Shown in pieces: positions 1 to 11,619 of a stretch of DNA of 64,000 nt. The notes under the pieces are model-generated. The model was given only the letters and a program-made list of their open reading frames with translations. It was not told the origin of the DNA and did not search any database. Source of the stretch: Chionoecetes opilio. Taxonomy: Eukaryota; Arthropoda; Malacostraca; Decapoda; Majidae. Made by a program: the position numbers and the translations under genes. Location: assembly GCA_016584305.1 (NCBI GenBank), contig JACEEZ010020269.1, forward strand, positions 56,595-120,594, given 5' to 3'. Every line of letters starts with the position of its first letter. The stretch's first letter is position 1.

Positions 1-311
1 ATATATACATAGGTGGAATTTGTATTCGTATCCCGCCTTCCATCTGGTAGGCGCCAAATTCCACCATTCAAATTAATACCTTTCTCATAATTAGAGAGCG
101 GTTTTAGTGGATAATTTCCACAGGTGTGTTACATTGACTCCTGGGTTAGGGGTGAGGAGGAATCTCTCTCCTTATAATTTCAATACAATGTTGTATGTAT
201 GTATGTAACATCTGAAAATGTAGTTATAGTTGTGACTATAAACTGCCCCCAAAACAAAACAAAAGTATTTCTCAAAGCCCGTCCACACCAGGAAACTGTT
301 TGGAAACAATT
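1..311. other. Unassigned AT-rich flank
   Basis: I see no gene here. The stretch is AT-rich unique-looking DNA ending at the TTAA where the first TTAA element begins. A GTATGTATGT microsatellite lies near position 195. The open frames on both strands lack any domain signature. Confidence 0.5.
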
Positions 312-489
312 TTAAAGTAATCGTCCAGACCCATTTTTTTTTTGCCGAATTATGTTGAATGTACATTCAAAACACCTAATCCACCAAAAAATAATTGATT
401 TCCAGGCCTTATTTCCGTAAAAACACGACTTTTGTAAAAAGCGCGCGAAAAAAAAATCTTCCCTCCAACAGGGCTACGACTGTTATTGA

Positions 490-497
490 TGACGTCA
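490..497. promoter_or_regulatory. CRE-like TGACGTCA palindrome
   Basis: A perfect TGACGTCA palindrome, the consensus of CREB/ATF sites, lies about 50 bp upstream of the ATG at 547. It is conserved in all three TTAA elements (29619-29626 and 52170-52177). Conservation within the family suggests part of the element's own promoter, but this is inference. Confidence 0.45.
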
Positions 498-520
498 GAA
501 CAGGGACGCCCGCAGACACT

Positions 521-578
521 CTGTCTGACACCTGTCGGCAAATGTTATGATGAACGATTGTACCTCGGTGTCAGACAG
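521..578. promoter_or_regulatory. 11-bp inverted repeat straddling the start codon
   Basis: CTGTCTGACAC at 521-531 and GTGTCAGACAG at 568-578 are exact inverted copies flanking the ATG at 547. Related CTGACA/TGACAG words recur at about 590-625. The arrangement resembles a binding site for an element-encoded or host protein, but could also be a transcript hairpin. No protein can be named. Confidence 0.35.
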
Positions 579-789
579 TGAATCTGTCGCTGTGACAGAT
601 TTAGAGTACGATGCTCAATCTGACAGCGAAAGAAATGACGCTGGTCGCGTATACTATGAGGAAAACGAAACTCAGATTGTCATGGGATCCTATATGTTTG
701 AGCCCGAGTACGAGAAGGATGAACAGGTGTTAGCAGAGCCTGAGGTTCAGCAGGAGGACCTGGCACTTCTCCAAAACATGGATTGGTAA
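547..789 (+). CDS. Acidic N-terminal exon of a P2X7-intracellular-domain-like protein (partial)
   Basis: This 80-codon frame is highly acidic, with many Ser/Asp/Glu, followed by GSYMFEPEYE and ending LALLQNMDW. Proteins annotated as P2X purinoceptor 7-like in many animals have an acidic leader, a YxFEP-type motif and then a xNTDWCxCGxC zinc-binding ballast domain. The frame stops exactly where that Cys-rich domain should start, and TTG|GTAAAT there could be a splice donor, so this may be a first exon whose partner exon has been lost. The copy at 52231 carries an in-frame TAA (52401-52403), and the copy near 29,560 diverges after about 11 codons. Family assignment rests on motif memory, not a search; function is unknown. 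The first or second Met could be the start. Confidence 0.5.
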   Translation: MMNDCTSVSDSESVAVTDLEYDAQSDSERNDAGRVYYEENETQIVMGSYMFEPEYEKDEQVLAEPEVQQEDLALLQNMDW

Positions 790-1753
790 ATAAGGTTAAA
801 CCATGTGTGTGTGGGAATCACAATGAAGGTACTTTCGAGAAAATCCTATGGTTAGTTTTGGAGCTACAGTACAGTCAAACGTCATTATTCGGAAACCACA
901 TACTAGCATTAACTACAGCATAGAGTTGGAAAATATGCGGGCGGGAAGGCAGAAAGTGTGACAGCCACACCACCACAGGGTCTCTCACCACAGGGCACGC
1001 CCACTCCACAACTGGTTTACTTGGTTTACTTGGTCTTGTTAAGAGGCAAAGCCTCACAGTCGTGGTGGTCCACCGCTGCTGCCAGTCCTGGCAACATGAC
1101 AGGAAATTGTCTAACAGGGCCACCTGGTCTGGTATGGTGTTGGACTGAGTCACTGTCTTACGGGGGGGGCGCCGCCCTTGTCCAGCACACCCGTGTACAC
1201 AGGCTCACCTCACGTACACTCGTCGTCCCAACCCACACACTGGGTAGGCGACTAGTCGCGCTGCACACTCACCCAGTCTTTCACCCGATGTGTACCCGAT
1301 CTACACACCGTTTCTCAACACAACTGCTCGCCCCAACACACTATAGGCGTGTATCACCCTACACACGCCACTCCTTTCCGTGTGCAAACTTTTCTTGAAA
1401 GGCACAGCTGTCTTGCTGCACCCATAAAGGATGCATGCATGTGGCATATAGCAAAAAAAATCTATCAGAAACACCCACATATCTTCAAGTACTATATTTA
1501 TCTCTGTGTTTACGTGCCTCTCTGATCAGCGCGGGAAGATGAGCCCCCTGATGCTACGTCACCGAGCCTGAGCGTCTGCAAACCTTGAGAGCGTTTTGAA
1601 AACTCGGGGAATTTGCAGATTTTGATTGCGGATTATTTAAAAACGGGTGAATGGATACAAAAAGTGACGACGTATTGTTGATATACTCGTTAATGGCTAT
1701 GATTTTATTGCATTAAATCAGGAATGATGAAATGGTCTGGACGATTACTTTAA

Positions 1754-2100
1754 GGTTTATTTGTTTCTCATCCAGAATGGGAAACATCAAGAAACATTTG
1801 TGTGTGTGTGTGTGTGCAGAGGAAGCTACAAGAGGCCGTGAGACCTACACGTGGTAGTTCCTGTAATAATACTGGTTATATGATTATAGATACTGGCAAT
1901 GAAATGACAGCAATGACAGTAAGAGACAGTAATGACATCAATAATGATGAAAACAATAAAAGTAATAGTGACGTGGGTGGGCAGGTTAAATATTGCTCAC
2001 CCATACATGTCTCTCTGCCTTGTAACAGTTCAGTGAGAGCCTTGTAACGTAAACACTGAGCCTGCAGCAGCATCCCCCCCACACACAGCCTGACAACAAC
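1754..2100. repeat. GT microsatellite and SINE-like fragment
   Basis: A (TG)n tract at 1799-1820 is followed by AGGAAGCTACAAGAGGCCGT at about 1820, the head of a repeat family also seen near 10,175 and at 14,125-14,480. The rest is AT-rich with ATGATAA-like low complexity. No gene is seen. Confidence 0.5.
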
Positions 2101-2545
2101 TGATTAATTGATTGATTTAATGCCAAAAAGGGGAAATGTGCCAGCCATCACAGGTCATATGGCACTATGGCAAAGCATAATAAAGGGGAGGGGTTATAGA
2201 GTGAGTGAAACGGTGAGGGAAGGGGAGAGGAAGGGAATGTTACAGCAGGATGGTTAGATCAGATGCAGGATGTGGATTTGTTGGAGGAAGGAGGTTACAT
2301 TATCCAGAGAGAAGGAGGGGGATTCCGAGAGAATGTTCGCAAGACAGGGAGGTCGGGAAAGGGAGGACAAATGAGGGAAGGAACTGGAACGGGCAGGAGT
2401 AAGAATGGACGGAGCGAATGGTAGTTGTGCAGAGATTGTGAGGAAGCAAGCTGGTGTGGACGGGTCTTTATAAACTTAAACAGCAAAACAACGATGAACA
2501 AACAACACAACTCAAACTTTCAAACTTCAAACCTTGTATTAACCC
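2101..2545 (-). mobile_element. 3' tail of a LINE or SINE family (ATTGATTG tail)
   Basis: On the minus strand this block ends in TTTTTGGCATTAAATCAATC followed by short ATCA repeats. The same tail is found at about 37,832-37,855 and 44,427-44,455. Short tandem repeats at the 3' end replace poly(A) in several non-LTR clades such as RTE. The body is purine-rich with no convincing protein. Confidence 0.45.
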
Positions 2546-2977
2546 CTTGAGGCCCAGAACGTAATTTCTATTGTAATATAGGTACCAATAGACGATTTTA
2601 ATTAATATAAGCATTATTTTATAGCTATGACCTGTTTAGTATTCTTGTCCACTAGTTAATTTGGTATATTAAGTGACTTTCGTAATTGTATAGCCATAGA
2701 TAACAGTAGAACTGGATGTGACACTTAAATTCACCATTTTGCAGTAATGGCCCCATAACCGGAAAACGGCCCTTTCCGTTCTATCCTAGTCATCTCGGCT
2801 CATAATTGAATGAAATCGTTGAAACTAATGGTGATAAAAGCTAACAGTCTCTACTTCAATGTCTAGAAGTGTTATATGAATCCGCCAAAGCGTTTAGTCA
2901 TACCAATCACACAAAACACAAATGCATCTAACATACTTGCAGTATATAGTATATTTTATTCAACATGTGATCTAGCA
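2546..2977. other. No gene seen
   Basis: AT-rich DNA upstream of the transposase remnant. A CCGGAAAACGG-type inverted motif occurs at 2758-2785. It could be the 3' untranslated end of the P-like element on the minus strand, but I cannot place a terminal repeat. Confidence 0.3.
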
Positions 2978-4051
2978 TCATTGTACAACACAGGAATGAC
3001 AGTTCTTTTTCACACCTGTCAGCTTGTGCCACTTATCGTCACTTTGCGACCTAGTCACACGCTCTGTGGAAGCACCAGCCTTGCGCTTGGCGTGGACATA
3101 GCTGTTGATGTCACGCACCATGTTGCCAGCAAACAGATTGGAGAGAGCACCAGCCATTTGTCGGATGAGCTTGTCCAAGCCGTACCCTTTACAACAGGCG
3201 GCCCCGGTCAGCTAGCCATTCTCGCTTGTGTGGTGTGTTCACCACCTCCACGAACACCCTCCTGGGCAAGGAACACTCCAGCAGCTTGCATCGAGTGGTC
3301 TTCTCCTTAACCAGACCTCTCCAGATGTGGCAGATGTCCAGCGTGATGTCAATGGTAGTGGAGGACGGGACCAGGAGCTTGCCGCGATCCAACAGCTCGG
3401 TGAATGACTTGTAGATGGCCTTCACCTGCTCACCAGGGTTCTCTTCGAAACTGACATCCAGCGGTGCAGCCTCTCTGTCGACCAGCAGGTCAGCACAGGC
3501 ACCACACTTGTTGCCTCTAGTTGATGAATGAGCCAGGTACCCGGCAATGTGACCCAAGGCAGCTTTCGTAGAGTCTTCCAGCTTCTAAACGCTCTGTTTG
3601 GCCCACCACCTCCACCAGCTCCTCTGCCACCTGCATGTCCTCGACCTCGCGCTCCTGCTGACAAGCAGTCATCTTACCGAATAGATCACCGACGCTGTAT
3701 CCGGACCACCAGATCAGACTCCTAGTCTGTCTCAGTGGTCCTGATCACTGCCTCATTCTCCATGAATTGCCAGACGCTGGCCCAGTAATTACCGCCTGCC
3801 AGCTTTCTCAAGTGGCCAAATTGAGACTCGATCCTGTCTGACTGGACCTTACCCAACAACACATAATCCAGGATAGCATTATGGTTGTAGAGCAGGTACC
3901 TGACCAGGCCCACCAGTCCTCGTAAGGTGTTGTACACAGCCAGGCACGTGTCCTTGCTGATTTTGGCAGAGACCGGAACTTCACTTTCCTGCCAGCTATG
4001 CATGGAGTTACCGAATTCAATCAGGAACTTGAGACCTCTCACTGTCGTCAC
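2978..4051 (-). pseudogene. P-element/THAP9-like transposase, C-terminal remnant
   Basis: Reading leftward from 4051, the frame shows RGLKFLIEFGNSMHSWQES, then DYVLLGKVQSDRIESQFGHL and LRKLAGGNYWASVWQFMENE. The pattern L-Q-[ST]-D-x-[IL]-E-x-x-F-G followed by aGGNY is the hallmark of the C-terminal region of P-element and THAP9-like transposases. A second segment (3557-3189) has GHIAGYLAHSS and CGACADLL, a candidate zinc-binding knuckle, and DITLDICHIWRGLV. The pieces lie in different frames and an in-frame TAG follows the first at 3722-3724, so the copy is broken. The N-terminal THAP finger and main catalytic region are absent here; a separate THAP-like exon exists at 21,405. Related but distinct elements cannot be excluded. 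Confidence 0.7.
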
Positions 4052-4260
4052 AGTTCAAGCGCAGCTTGGTTAGGCTAGATTTGTTTAGGTTAGGGAAGGT
4101 TATATTTGGGTAGGTTAGATTTGGTTAGGTAAGATTTCGTTGGGTTAGGATAGGTAAGATTTGGTTTGGTTAAGTTAGCTTAGGTTATTGGTGGGTCAAG
4201 CCCCCCGCTAGATTAGGTTAATTTTGGTTAGGCAAATCTCTCTAGATATAAGGAAATTAC
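4052..4260. repeat. Degenerate TTAGGTTAGG-type repeats
   Basis: The strand is dominated by irregular GGTTAGGTTAG/GATTTGGTTAGG words. TTAGG is the canonical arthropod telomere unit, so this is interstitial telomere-like or derived satellite DNA. Similar short runs occur at 5783-5803, 13,975-14,080 (complement) and 14,500-14,585. Confidence 0.6.
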
Positions 4261-4928
4261 CCTAGATCTAGGGAATTTTACCCCCCTACACAACTCTTTA
4301 ATTACGTGTTTCCGACGCATAATTTGTTCCCCACCCGAAAACCCCGCATTCCCACAGGTCCCCAAACTTGTTTGGGGGAAGTGGGAGAGTATGGGCAAAC
4401 ACTAGAATTTTACCGGCCGGAGTGACGAAGGGCCGGAGAAACTATGGGCCGAAGTGACTTGAAATAGTTTCCATACGGTAATTTAGTAATTTCACATATT
4501 TTTTCACTAAGTATGTCATTGGCTTCTATATCACATTCATCTACAATTATCTCTTGATCATACCTATCATTATTTTGCAGATAACTTGTAAACATCCTAT
4601 TGACGCCAAAATAAGACGAGAGTTCACCAGCCGTGGAGATGTGTGCTTACATACCCTAATTTCACTTATTTTTGCACTAAATATGTCATTAAATTCTATA
4701 TCACATTCATCTACAACTATCGATTGATCACAGATATCATTATTTTATGAAGAGATAGAAGGGCCAGATTGTCAAATGTTCTCTTCGGTGAAGAATGTCT
4801 TCGTCACGTAATTTGGTAGCGTCAAACTGTTTTGAGCCGCGAAGGATATCGTCACACCGCGGTGAAGGTAAACAAACGAGGACATCGCACAGACCATGTC
4901 TTCACCATTCCCTTCGCTGCGCTGAGAT
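4261..4928. other. AT-rich repeat with paired TTTCACT-ATATGTCATT motifs
   Basis: Two similar blocks (about 4485-4570 and 4655-4745) both read as acTAAGTATGTCATTggctTC/ATATGTCATTaaattC, then TATATCACATTCATCTACAA and a TTGATCA word. This is a diverged tandem duplication of about 170 bp. No convincing gene is seen. Confidence 0.45.
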
Positions 4929-5241
4929 TTCCTCTGTACTTTTCATCCCATTAAGAGGTAAGATGAGGACATTTCTCTGACTTTATGTTACTTTTTAGCT
5001 GTTTAATGACGAAATTAACCTTTGTGCGTAATTAACAGTGTAGTGTAGAAGCCTCATTGTTGAGAGTAGAGTATGCCAAAATATGCTTGCGCAGAGATTT
5101 CCTCTGTACTTTTCATCCCATTAAGAGGTAAGATAAGCACATTTCCCTGACTTTATATTACTTTTTAGCTGTTTAATGACGAAATTAACCTTTGTGCATA
5201 ATAAAGAGAGTGGTGTAGAAGTCTCATTGTTGAGAGTAGAA
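4926..5241. repeat. Tandem duplication with a unit of about 168 bp
   Basis: The segment starting GATTTCCTCTGTACTTTTCA at 4926 recurs at 5095 with few differences, through the CCTCATTGTTGAGAGTAGA end of each unit. Together with the pair of blocks just upstream this suggests a short satellite with a period close to 170 bp. Confidence 0.7.
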
Positions 5242-5858
5242 GGCAGAAGACACGCAAGAAGTGGATTAATAATGCACATTATACTTAGCAAAAGTTAATA
5301 AAAATATGTCAAATGGTAACGGTGGTAGCGACTGCGCAGTTCACGTCCACTATAACCCATTTAGCCAATATGAACGCGTCTTCATCTGTCGCTGTTCTCT
5401 TATAATAGCAATAACCTTTTCTTCACCAGTAGCTACGTATGCTAAAACATTAACAACAAATCCCCATCTCAAATTGCACTGTCAACGCTTCATCTTTGGG
5501 TTAGGGTTGGGTGAAGCAGTTGGTTGCCCCATCCGTGCGCTATATGTGTTGTCAGTGTTCGACAAAGAGAATGACAGAGAACGACAGAACCAAATGCCAG
5601 TTTGGTTCAACAAAACAGTTTGATGAAACGCCCCGTACGATACCCGCTTAAGCTAACTTCACATAACCACATAACCTCAGTATTATTTATTAATAACACA
5701 CGTCTCTCATTGAAGGACATCTATGAAATACAAAAGTTGCTGGTTTGCTACAAAGTTGTGCTTATACTTCAATTAATCTGACATAGGTTAGGTTAGGTTA
5801 GGTATGAAAGTATTTAGAAGGTAGCACTACTGTGTTCTAATTTGTATTATTGGTTACA
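5242..5858. other. No clear gene; short TTAGGT run
   Basis: A 105-codon open frame (5306-5623) has no recognisable domain and contains GGGTTAGGGTTGGG, so I do not call it. Telomere-like AGGTTAGGTTAGGTTAGG lies near 5784-5801. Confidence 0.35.
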
Positions 5859-5984
5859 GATATCTCAGAACATGGCCGACTATCCCGACTATCCCGACTA
5901 TTGGGATCAGGTTGATCTGGAGAATGAGATAGATGCCCAAAGGGATTGTCGGACGCAGACGTCGACGTCGCAGAGTTGTTACAG
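5859..5984 (+). CDS. Candidate small coding exon starting MADYPDYPDY
   Basis: A pyrimidine stretch and TTACAG (acceptor-like) precede a short leader and an ATG at 5872. The frame reads MADYPDYPDYWDQVDLENEI and runs to CAG|GTACAA, a plausible donor, near 5985. The repeated DYP triplet and acidic content recall first exons of transposon accessory proteins (for example DNA-binding partners of PIF/Harbinger elements), but I recognise no family. It may be a chance frame. Confidence 0.25.
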
Positions 5985-6069
5985 GTACAAATGGTGTTTT
6001 CAAGTTGATTTATTATATTTCTTAGTTGCCTTTTTTCAGAAAACTTACTGTTTAGGGATGTCACCCTGG

Positions 6070-8445
6070 CATATGTATGTATATATATATATATTATAGT
6101 ATGTATAGATATATGAATATAGATAATGTAATATATATATAATGTAATAATAGATATATGTAATATATATATATATGTATATATAATATGTATATAATAA
6201 TATATAATGTATATAAATATATATGTATATATATATATATATAGTATATATATATATATATGATATATATATATATATATATATATGTCATATATATATA
6301 TATATATATATAGTATAATATAGTACGTATATATATATATTATATAATATATATATCGTATAATATATATATATATATAAAAATTTATATATATTTATAT
6401 ATATGATATATTCTAATATATTATATATATATATATATTATATATAAAAATTTTTTATATTTATAATATATAAAAAATTTTTATATATAATTATAAAATT
6501 TAAATATTATTTATAATTATACTTATTAATAATTTTTAAAAATTATAATATAAGATTTTTATATATTATAATTTTTATTATATTTTTAATATATATATAT
6601 TATATATAACCCTGTTATATATATTATTTTATATTATTAATATATATATATATTAATATAACTTATATTATTTAAAATATTTTAATATATACTTATTATT
6701 ATATATTTATTATAACTTATATATATATTATATTATATATTTATATTTTTTTAAATTATATATTTTTTAATATTTTATTTTATTTTTTATTATATTATTA
6801 TATACTTATTATATATTATATTATATTTTATTTATTTTATTTATCTTTATTATTATTTTTAGTATTCCTTTTATTATTCTTAATATTTTATATTATATAT
6901 TATACTTTTATATATTATTCTTTTTATATCTTTTATTTAATTATTTTTTAATTATTTTAAAATTATATATTATAATTATTTATATAATATCTTTTTTTTT
7001 TAATATATATTTTCAATTTCTATATCTATTAATTTATTATTTATATATATATATATTAATTTTTATTTATCTTTTAATATTTTTAATTTATATATATCTT
7101 TTATTTTTTTTATTTTTCCCTTTTTCTCTTATATATTTTTTTCTCTATCTTTTTCCCTTTAAATTTTTTTTTCTTTTATTTATTTAATTCTTATTTTTCT
7201 TTATTTCAACATTTATCTTTTTTATTTTTTCTTTTTTATATTCTCTTTCTTATATTTATTTTTATTCTCTTCTTTTTTCTTTATTTTTATCCTATATCTT
7301 TCTTTTTTTTTTATCTTCTCTCTTATTTTATATCCCTATCTTTATTTCTTTTCTATTATTATATTTTTCTTCTATTATTTTTATCTTTTTTTTTTTTTAT
7401 TAATTCTATCTTCTCTATATACTATCTTTATCTCTCTAATATATATTATATTATCTCTATTTTATTATTATATTTTCTATTATATATTTTTTAATACGTA
7501 TATTATCTTATCTTTATATTAATTACTTATTTTTATCTCTATATTCATTATTTTATATTTTTAATTTTTCCCCTTAAAAATTTTATTATTCTTTTAATAT
7601 ATTTATTATATCATATCTCTTTTCCTCCCCCGTTTATATATATTTTTCAAATTTTTTAATTTTTTAAAACTTTTATTTAAATTCTTTTATTATATCTATT
7701 AAATTACTTTTATTTTTTTTACTGTTATATTTTTATACTTATATTTATTATCTTTCATTTTTTTATATATCTCTTATTTATATTTTATCCTTTATTTATA
7801 TCTATTTATTTTTATTTCTATCTTCTATATTTTCATTTATCTTTTTCTTTACTATATCATTCTTTTATCTATAATATATCTTTTTATTTTATACCCTTTT
7901 TTTCTATTATTTCTATCTACTTTCTTAAAATATTCTTCTCCCCTTTTATTTTCTCCTTTCTCTCTCTATTTTTCTTTTATTCTTATTATCCTCTATCTTT
8001 CTATCTTTTTCTTTCTATATTATCATCCTATTTTCCTTCTCTCTCTTTTTTTCCTTTTTAAATATCCTTTATTTATATATTTTTATTTCTTTTTTTTTCC
8101 CTTTTTATCTATTTTTTTTTTTTTTTTCCCCTTTATATTTTTTTTTTTATCTAAAATTTTTTATTTTTTTTTCATTCTTTTTTATTATTTCTTTTTATTT
8201 TTTTTTTTTTTATCAAATTTATTTTTTTTTTCCTGTTTTTTTTTTTATTATTTCCCTTTTTTATTTTTTTTTTTTACTTTTTTTTTTATATTTATCCCTG
8301 TATTTATATATATTACTGTTATATATATATATACTGTATATTATATATATATTAAATATCTTTTATAAATTATCCTGTTATTTATATTATATATAATTAT
8401 TTTAATATATATCTTTTAAATTTATTTTAATTTTTTTTTTATTTT
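6070..8445. repeat. Long (TA)n and T-rich low-complexity tract
   Basis: About 2.4 kb begins as a nearly pure (TA)n microsatellite (6076-6330), becomes a mixture of TATA, TTTATT and TCTTTT words, and ends in poly(T) runs with interruptions (8100-8290) before a short (TA)n return. No gene can be supported. The gradual drift from TA to T-rich could be real decay or a progressively failing consensus across a hard microsatellite. Confidence 0.85.
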
Positions 8446-11400
8446 TTTTTTTGACAAAAAATGCTGATTTCAAAAATGATTGTAAAAATCAAAATTAAAG
8501 GACCTAATTTTTTTGCCCAAATACCTTACGATGGGAAAATAAACCCCTTCCAGCAATATGATGCTGAATTTTTTGATCGTTCCGCCTCAAAAAGCTTCCA
8601 TGTCTGATCTCATTGAGGAAATTAGAGATCAATTTTCCGCCGCAAAGATTTGAGAGGTAATTTTTTCCCATCAATACAATTAATTTTGCTATGCTGTTAT
8701 TAAAATTTATACACTCTGCATATGAAACAAACTGTGCATCTTACTTCCGGGGAACCAAAAAAACCCATTACTTTCATGATGTGGAGGGAAATCCATTACT
8801 AGTGTACTGAGGGGTTTTTTGCAAGGGGGTATGTTTTTTCTCTCCCAACAGGATGTCCGTTCCACCATACCCCCAAAAACACTGATTGCGATACGAGCTG
8901 GCAAGGGGGAGATCACCAAAGGACTTTAGGTGACTGCCATGATGGCCCAAACGACAGCCCAGCGAATGTCTGAAATAGTCTCCAGAGCAAAATAAAAATC
9001 TCCAGCAGGAACATTATTAATAAATACCTCCTTCTGCCCAAACCGAACCAAACTATTTAAAAATTTTATGACATCAGTGGGGTGCCCGGTTTTATAGGGG
9101 CAAACGACTTTCGCCATTGCTGTATTTAAACCGTCGGTTGAAAATTCAAGGTGTTTCGTTGCAGGAAAGGTTTTTTTTCTCTTTAAAGTTCAAGCTGTGT
9201 AGGGGCCCCGATTACTGTTCCAAAAAGTTGTTGCCCTTGGCCTGGGAGTGTCCATGACAGTAGAATTTTGGGAAAAAGTGGCTCACGCTAGGGAAAACTA
9301 ATTTAAAAACCCAGGTATCACCTACTTGGGGATCGTGGGTACTCCCTTTAAAAATATCTGTTTTAAATCCATGTCAAAATCCAAATAAGCACACGGACAG
9401 CTATACACCAGTCCCTTCCCCAAAAAAAAAAAAAACCATTGAAAGTGCATTTGGGGTTTTTTGAAAAAGGGGAAATTTGGTATTTAGGGATGAAAGGGAA
9501 AAACAGATCTAGAAACTAAAACCAAACTAGATTGTTGCATGTATGGTCGCCAACTGCTTTAAACTAGACTGTTTTTTTCCTCAAGATGGGGCCCGGGCCC
9601 CAACATCAATTTCCTGCCATGAAATGTGGTGCCGGTACAGGTACTGGAAAACTCAAAGGGGGATTGAAACGACAACAAGTAATCGGATTATTTTAAGCAG
9701 GGACGGGGGGATCATACGGATTTTATATGGGATGTTTAATTTTCCCCCCCCCATTCCCAGGTACATAGGTTTCTCTATAACCCTCCCCCTTTTTTATGCT
9801 TTGCCATACGCCCTTGACCTGTGTCTGGCAGTTTCCCTTTTCAACTTACCCACTTACTTATTATTTTTTTCATAGCTAAATTTCGTGACTTGTTGTATGA
9901 TAAATTCTTTTTTTTTCCAATTGTTGGGGCATGATCAAACTATAACAATTACTATTTGATCGTTAAATTTGCCCGTGCTGGTGGGACCTTTTCAAAGAAA
10001 AATTAAAATAATTAAACTTTTTTTTGATATGAAGCCGTCCCAGTAATAATCGCTCCAAAAAGATTATTTATTGTTATTTTCTGTATAAAACATCTTAGTA
10101 ATAATGTTAAGTAAAATATTATTAAGGGGGGTCTTATTTTTTTTTTTCTTTTCCTTACACAAAAAAAAGAAAAAAAGGGAAACTACAAGACGCGAGACCT
10201 ACACTTGGTATTCCTATTACATTTTTTGCAAATGTAGCCCCCCCCTTTCCCCTTATTTTTAGTAGATGTACATCATTCATCAAACCATTACATTTATAGC
10301 CTTGATCCCAAAATCCACCTTAAATCATTTTCACCCAAAAATACTCTGAATAAAGAAAAAACGTCTGCTTTACAACATTTTACAGTTTTTTTAATATTTC
10401 CATTTTCTTTTGCTGTTTCGCGCTTTATTTTTTTTTCCTCAATTCTGACAGCATATCTTCTTTTGAGTTCTACAAGATTGCCCTTTCCCCTCGTTTATCT
10501 TGCTTACTCCTCTGTCCCCTTTTCCTGGTCATATTTCATTGCGTCACCCTCGTAAAAAGGCCTCCCGGGATCATGCAACCAATAGATTGGTTTTGCTGCA
10601 AATGGGGCTGGCCTGCCGTCCGGTTTCCTTCTAATGCTTCCATGATTCTAAGTTTTTCTGTAAAAAAAAAGTAGAAAGTAAAACTAAAAAAACCGTCAGA
10701 AGGGTAAATTACGTACCTTTTAAAACCCGCCATACCCGCCATATCAAAAATTTATGTAATGGATCACTGTTCACACCATTTAAAAATTTGGGTAAAGTGA
10801 AAATTTTTTTTTTAAAGTTGCCATTCTCGTTTACTACTTTTAGGATGACCCTAATATCTGTTACGCATGGGTGGGGTTTTTACCAACTTCTGGAAATCGT
10901 GAAAAAAGACTTTTGATTGACTGGTGACGATCGCTGGGGATCCAGGGATAAACCAAAAATAAACCTAGGCTAGGTAAAGTTTTTTGGGTTTATTACGTTA
11001 GATTACCGGAAATCTTTTTTGGCATGCCCGGTTCCTCCAAAATGATCGTCAGCCCGCTCAGGCGGCGCACCCTTTTACTGCCTCACCTTTATGGAACTGT
11101 CGCCGTAGGATTCCGCAAAACCCAACCGAGAACTTTCGCTGACATTGAACTTTTTGGGGCACTCCACTTATGATAAAAAGAAAAAACAATAAAAAATTTT
11201 TTAATTATTGGACACCACATTTTTTTGTTTGTCCCCCCAAAAAAATAAAAAGTTTGACATTGGGAACGTAATCCTACCTAACTCTGGGCTACGCCCCCCC
11301 GACTCCCTCGCTTTTTTCACTAACCTAACAGACTTGGGAAGCCCCATAGCTACCCAAAATTTTAACTGTTGCTGGTATAACCCCGAAGTAAACACGTTAA

Positions 11401-11582
11401 AAGTGGATTAATGTCCCATATAAATTTGGGGGTTATAATGGCAAACTGCGCGGTCGCTACCGCCTTTACCATTACGTTTTCTTATTTTTTTTTGCTCCCG
11501 ATCTGTCAGTATTATTTACTTCAGCGTAACCTTCAAACTGTTTTTATATAATTTTTTTAAGAAAAAGGGGTTTTGGAAAAAA

Positions 11583-11619
<37 letters not shown>

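Larger units (their letters stand above)
312..1753 (+). mobile_element. TTAA-flanked TIR DNA transposon, copy 1
   Basis: The element is bounded by TTAA at 312-315 and 1750-1753. Its first bases, AGTAATCGTCCAGACC, recur exactly inverted at the right end. Two other copies (27181-29803 inverted, 51980-53955) share about 240-480 bp at the left end and 360-420 bp at the right end but not the middle. TTAA target duplications are known for the piggyBac and Kolobok superfamilies; the TIR does not begin with the run of C common in piggyBac, so I leave the superfamily open. It encodes one short acidic reading frame (547-789) and no recognisable transposase core, so it is probably non-autonomous. The middle (about 800-1330) has no relative in the other two copies. 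Confidence 0.85.

Noticed and set aside
350..541. Minus-strand frame MPTGVRQSVCGRPC, reminiscent of the Cys-rich P2X7 ballast motif
   Set aside because: It is antisense to the conserved leader and regulatory region of the TTAA element and lacks the other cysteines; most likely coincidence.
6094..6291. Tyr/Ile-rich 65-codon frame
   Set aside because: Encoded by (TA)n microsatellite.
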